This document shows positions 59,066-64,000 of a DNA stretch of 64,000 nucleotides, piece by piece (position 1 is the first letter of the stretch; each line of letters starts with the position of its first letter). The stretch is from Spisula solida. Its lineage: Eukaryota; Mollusca; Bivalvia; Venerida; Mactridae. A program made the translations under genes and the position numbers. Where the stretch lies: positions 2,614,001 to 2,678,000 of the forward strand of contig OX365949.1 of the NCBI GenBank assembly GCA_947247005.1. The letters are read 5' to 3'. The notes under the pieces are model-generated. The model made no database searches. It was given only the letters and a program-made list of their open reading frames with translations, and had not been told where the DNA came from.

Positions 59066-59861
59066 CAACTACCGGACACCACACACCACGAGGACAATCT
59101 ACAACGTATATATATAGTGTACATGCAATTTTGAAAGATACAGAGCAGCCTTGTGCTGGACAACGAAATTGCAGAATGGCACATACAAAATGTTGTTTTG
59201 ACGCCAGATTGTTAAATCAATGTTATTAGTCGTTGAAAACTGTAGGAGCACATTTATCTCATAGTGGTCAAATAATGACATTGACGTGGTCCTATGTATG
59301 TAACGCGAGAACTAGATTACGTGAGTCATACATTTTGTTTATTTCTGTACAAATATTTAATCAACCGAAGTTCAATTCTCGTGTGACTGACACGGAGATC
59401 CGTACAAAACAAGCCTACAATGTCATGTTAACTTTTGTCATAACCACCACGGTAAGTTTTGCCGCTGAAACGGGTGTAGGGAATGGTCAGACATTTGAGT
59501 AAACATCAAACTAATAAGTTATTAGAGATGGCAATATGCTAATTGGCAATTATGAACCTTCTGTTGTAGTATTATACGATTTACCAAAGGGTTTAGTAAA
59601 TCTTGGAGTCAGAATGTTTACGTAATTACGCCCTACCCCTCAACAAAGCTGATCCTGTGTACGATGTTTAGGGAAATCAATCTGAGAGACGTCTTCTCAA
59701 ATTACGTAGGTTTGTAGATGACCAAAAGCTGGCATTATCTATGTTCTGATTGACCTTTGCAAACGTTTAACGTCCAAGACATTGTTAACGCAACATCTTT
59801 TCTACTGTACGAACTTATTAATGTTATACTTGAGATGAAGTAATGTACTGTCTAAAAAAAG

Positions 59862-59965
59862 ATAATATTAAGTCAGACAGGGAAGGCAGCACTCAACGTT
59901 ACCTGCCGAACTCAGAAAACATACAAAACATACAATACCTAATGCCCAACACTCAAAATATTAAA
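59862..59965 (+). mobile_element. dispersed head element
   Basis: ATATTAAGTCAGACAGGGAA, CAGCACTCAACGTTACCTGC and GAACTCAGAAAACATAC. A diverged copy without an obvious body. Confidence 0.7.
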
Positions 59966-62789
59966 AGCTATAAGCCCTTATGACGTACATAACAAGATGA
60001 CATATTGTTGCTGATAAGTAACTAAACTAAATACAAGTGCAGCTCATTACAATACATGTGATTGCTTGTGATATATGACAATATTTAATTGATGATTTAA
60101 TATAAATACGAAAAGGCTAGAGCATTGTGGTAAAGCGCTAGACGGTAGCCGGAATGATATGTGTAAGATTACCCGACATGTGTAATTATGTTTTCCCGTC
60201 ACATTGGCTGCATAATACATCTCCTGTGGAAGAGCAAGCTAGTAACGGTTGCTATACTGATACAATAATTGTGTCATTAATGTAACTGTGCCCACTGAGG
60301 TGATTTTATTATTATCAGATGTTTGTTTTCCTTTTTCATCATCCATAATTATAATCCAGTCCGTTGCAGATTACTATGGCTTAAGTATTCAATGTATAAT
60401 CACATTAACGTTATGATGAAGTTGAACAGTGTTTATTACGTCGGAAAATACACTGATGAAAGCAAGTTAAAACGCAAGATTTATACCTAATCGCTAACAA
60501 TAGCCATGTTTGCACTACGAACTAATTTGAGGACGCGTTGTGCACCTGATGCAAACGCCATATTGTATGTAACTTCGTATGAACACCCAAAAATGAGCTC
60601 TTTACTCCCACACATTCCGTCCTGACGCCACGAGGATAATACATGTACGGGTATATCGGCCAGGCTATCATAGCCGAGATCCTATTCGTTGACAGTAAAT
60701 CATTAACGCCCTGCTGTTTCCTGTGCAGCCACGAAACAAATGAATCGGGCACAAAATACCTTACGTCTCGCCACTTATTGTCATTTGTACCACAGCCGTA
60801 CACGTCAGTAACAAGCTTTAACAAATCTCATCCATGTACACTGGGTGCTTAGCAGCTGATATCGAAAACCTCAGATCCTCTTAGAGGCATGTTACTCAAT
60901 GATTAGATAAATGTTCTGATAGATTGTACTTGTACATGTACGTGTATTAATTAGCCACCAAGTACGAACTGCTAATTAATCAACGACATTATTTCTGAGT
61001 TATTGTTTATACTAGAAGTCATGTTTATATTAGTTACTTTCAAATATGTTGTACATAATGTCCTCTACATATCACAGGGGGGAATGAATAATGTATTTTA
61101 TCCTACCATTAGGCCTTTATTAGCCCGTAATCGATCCGTCGTGTAAATTTAAGCTTTATTATGCCATGTGAGCTTTATTAGGTTATGTGGTCACATGACA
61201 TGGGACTACTTTCAACCTCAAGTCCAACCAAGTCATTCAGTGTTAAAGGCGAATGTTACATAATTATTGGAGCGGGGCCTGATATATTGGAATCCTAAAC
61301 ACGTCACGGGCCTGATTTATTTTTTTTTATCCTGTCACTAAATCTGTTTGGTAGGGGAACATACTCGTATTTTACTTTAAAAAAACGGGAAACGTCACGA
61401 ACCGATTGACTTCATGAAGGTTTTGACATCAATACAACCATCTATTTTCTAGAATGTCATTCTTAGATTTTGGGGAGATTCGACGTTGAAACACATGATG
61501 TGTTTACATGTAGTGCATGTTATGTTAAATTGTAGGTTTGTGTTTATTGATTGTGTTTGAATTGAAGCGCGTTAGTGAATTCTCGTTCAGATTTTAAGAT
61601 TTGCGTTTTAATATGGAACTATATTTTTTTCGAGACCTTGGAATGCCGATGTTTCGAAATCGTTGCGCGGGTTCCATAGGGTTTTTTGTTCGTATTTAAA
61701 GGTGAAGAACACATTTCTTGTGTTGGAAAAGTGTAACAGGATGAATATCTAACACTAGGATTATATATTTCTTGAATTTATTGGGTTCGTCTTCAAAAGG
61801 CTTACTGTATTCGGCTCGCTAAGGCTCGCCGAATAATCTTTGTCCAACTCACCCAATAAATTCAAGTAATTTAAGGCACTAACCTAGTATTCTCTATGAA
61901 TTATCTAAATTGTTGGCCTCTTTAATGTTACATTTTTACATTGTTGTGGAAATGTGTCTTGAATACTTCTCTTCAATGCAACCACAGTTCCGAAAATGAC
62001 CGAATATTGGTTTATCCAATAGTAATATCATTAAGGAATTTCTCATCAGCTAATTGGCTTCAAATTACATGAAAGTGGTACATGTATACGGATAATTAAC
62101 TTGTTGTTGTAATAAATATGTAGACCTTTTCTGAAACTAATCAGCTCTAGCTCGTCACAGAGCACGTTTAAATTACACGAGGGTAATCACGTGGTTTAAT
62201 TGTTTAAAAAGTGGAATTCGAAGCATAGGAACACTAATTGTGTTAGTTGGGTTTTCAAGATGAAGTGAACCAACTTGACATAGGGCCACCAGAATGTGTT
62301 TCCAGACCGACGAACAGAAGACATACAAGCTGAATCTAGTACAATGAGAAAGACATTTTGTGTGGTATGTTAATAAAGCTCGAATATAATACTATTTAAG
62401 TAATTAAGTATAGGTTTCAAATCGTTAACATTTTATGCTGTCTCGTTGTCGACGATAACAACAATAAGTTCTAGGAATAATGAAGTTGTGTAGGTTTCTA
62501 GACAGACAGCAGAGTCTTTATTAATGTTGACATTTTATTACATTTTTATTTTATAGCTCACGATCCTTATAAGCATGGCGTGCTAACGTGTGGCTCTTCT
62601 GTTCTAAAGAATGATAAACGAGGGGCGTTCATTTTCATTAGATGGGCTTTTCGTAAAAGTGCACTAGGTTTTCTCTGGAAAGTTGGGAGAATTTCATAAT
62701 CAACTATTAATGAATGTTGTGTGAAACATCTAATTCTATTTGTTTAATTATAATTACAAAAAGAAATATCACTGAATGTGATGAATACT
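59966..62789. other. mostly featureless; tRNA-like trace, ORF and foldback
   Basis: 60,109-60,190 resembles the promoter half of a tRNA-type SINE (TAGAGCATTGTGGTAAAGC as A box, GTAAGATTACCCGAC as a poor B box). A 100-codon minus ORF at 60,522-60,824 has mixed composition (KWRDVRYFVPDSFVSWLHRK) but is unrecognised. 61,749-61,890 is an imperfect foldback with CTTGAATTTATTGGGT and its inverse ACCCAATAAATTCAAG around a GGCTCGCTAAGGCTCGCC core. Nothing else recognised. Confidence 0.35.
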
Positions 62790-63925
62790 CCCAGAAACTG
62801 CTTGACACAGTCAGATATGCACAACTAGTCTTGGTAATGATCGGTCATGCGAAGTTTCATTGAAATCCGATCATTGGTTGCTGAGAAATAGCACAGACAT
62901 ACTTTTTCATAATGTAAAACAACAAAGGGCTATAACTCCCTTAAAATTGATAAGACCAATGTGTCCCGACGATATGCACAACTAGACTTGCTACTGATCA
63001 TTCATGCAAAATTGCTTTGAAACCCAACCATTGGTTACAGAGATATAGCGCTGACAAAATATATCAGTGTAAAAAAACAAAGGGCTATAACTACCTTAAA
63101 ATTGACCCGAACAACGTGTGCCCACGATATGCACAACTAAAATTTGTACTGATCATCCATGCAAAGTTCCCTTAAATCTGACCATTGGTTACAGAGAAAT
63201 AGCGCGGACAAAATGTATAGGTGTAAAAAACAAAGGGCCATACATACCTTAAAATCGATCCGAACAATGTGTGCCCATGATATGAACAACTAGACTTGGT
63301 ACTGATCATTCATGCAAAGTTTACATATTAATGTAAATTTTTATTTGTTTAATTCTGTTTTATGGTTGTGCAGACTACGTTTTGCGCGACTATGTTCCCT
63401 TGCAAGAATATAGTTCTGTTTTTATTGATATGTATATATGAATTATCTAGTCTCTTATAGCTCCAGTGTGGAGCGGCAAAGTACTTTTATAATTGTTCAA
63501 ATATGTAATGTAAATATTGTAAGAATGTACATTGATGAGACTTTAATAAAGATTATCTCTCTTGAAATCCGACCATTGGTTACAGAGAAATAGCGCGGAC
63601 AAAATGTATAGGTGTAAAAAACAAAGGGCCATACATACCTTAAAATCGATCCGAACAATGTGTGTCCATGATATGAACAACTAGACTTGGTACTGATCAT
63701 TCATGCAAAGTTTCGTTGAAATCCGACCATTGGTTACAGAGAAATAGCGCGGAAAAAAATTATAAGTGTAAAAAAACATAGGGCCATAACTACCTTAAAA
63801 TTGAGCCAACCATCATATGCCGACGATATGCACAACTAGACTTGGTACTGATCATTCATACAATTTTTTGTTAAAATCCGACCAATGGTAACAGAGCAAT
63901 AGGGCGGACAAATTATACGGACCAA
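62790..63925 (+). repeat. about 155-bp tandem repeat, six to seven copies, interrupted
   Basis: Each unit has GATATGCACAACTAGACTTG, ACTGATCATTCATGCAAAG, TTGAAATCCGACCATTGGTT, ACAGAGAAATAGCGCGGACA and CAAAGGGCCATAACTACC. Units start near 62,815, 62,970, 63,130, 63,275, 63,670 and 63,825. Those around the insertion (63,190-63,323 and 63,572-63,712) are nearly identical. The array finishes in CAACCAACCAACCAACC. I recognise the motif set as common in bivalve repeats (general knowledge, unchecked). Confidence 0.8.
63323..63566 (+). mobile_element. 3' end of a LINE or SINE inserted in the tandem array
   Basis: About 244 bp of unrelated sequence interrupts a repeat unit after CATGCAAAGTTT and ends ACTTTAATAAAGATTATCTC TCTT, after which GAAATCCGACC resumes. 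The AATAAA (63,545-63,550) just before a short tail is typical of a retrotransposon 3' end. There is no clear target duplication. Confidence 0.55.
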
Positions 63926-64000
63926 CCAACCAACCAACCAACCTCAAGCATGACTCCAATATAGCCCTATATACTATGTATCTGGGGGTATAATAGCCAG

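Noticed and set aside
60109..60190. Functional tRNA gene
   Set aside because: Only an A-box-like stretch is convincing; no acceptor-stem pairing or proper T-loop could be found, so at most a SINE trace.

Overview
This is an AT-rich, gene-poor stretch of animal nuclear DNA. It has no bacterial gene organisation: no long non-repeat host ORFs, no operons, no rRNA or intact tRNA. The only long coding-like ORFs belong to non-LTR retrotransposons or to a 48-bp satellite. A bivalve mollusc (or another lophotrochozoan) is the most likely source. That is inferred from the look of the tRNA-derived SINEs, the short inverted-repeat elements and the LINE ORF1 type; no host gene proves it.

Layout. 0-7.8 kb: a tRNA-derived SINE remnant and three foldback (MITE-like) elements in otherwise featureless DNA. 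7.86-13.17 kb: two head-to-tail modules that share a 204-bp TATA-box-bearing 5' block and a 150-bp 3' block. The first is 4.8 kb, holds a small ORF behind a palindromic pair of CRE sites, and contains a 40-bp minisatellite; the second is only 0.53 kb. 14.8-21.5 kb: a 48-bp satellite, split by a 2.18-kb, 5'-truncated LINE from which the reverse transcriptase has been deleted. The right part of the array has an 18-monomer (864-bp) higher-order repeat and an uninterrupted 697-codon ORF that I read as an arithmetic by-product. 21.5-24 kb: a Tc1/mariner transposase fossil and a 1.08-kb hAT-like non-autonomous element. 25.0-25.9 kb: a broken SLC19-type (thiamine/folate carrier family) pseudogene, the only host gene I can name. 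27.6-28.2 kb: a 39/36-bp minisatellite.

28.9-41 kb: an old, diverged tandem duplication (unit roughly 5.5-6.5 kb) whose two halves keep the same order of homologous blocks but carry different later insertions. One of these is a 216-bp MITE with clean target-site duplication. A dispersed element with the head GTCAGACAGGGAAGGCAGC recurs about ten times from 25.9 to 60 kb. 42.2-42.9 kb: a very homogeneous 28-bp minisatellite, 25 copies. 46-51.4 kb: further minisatellites (22, 34 and 51 bp) and an inverted-repeat element. 51.7 kb: a 5'-truncated tRNA-type SINE. 52.7-58.05 kb: a nearly full-length minus-strand LINE (intact ORF1; EN-RT ORF2 broken by several frameshifts). 58-64 kb: more copies of the dispersed head element and a ~155-bp tandem array interrupted by a LINE/SINE 3' end.

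The genes do not form a pathway. The window records repeated nested insertion, tandem duplication and satellite growth, with one decayed transporter gene and one possible small gene.
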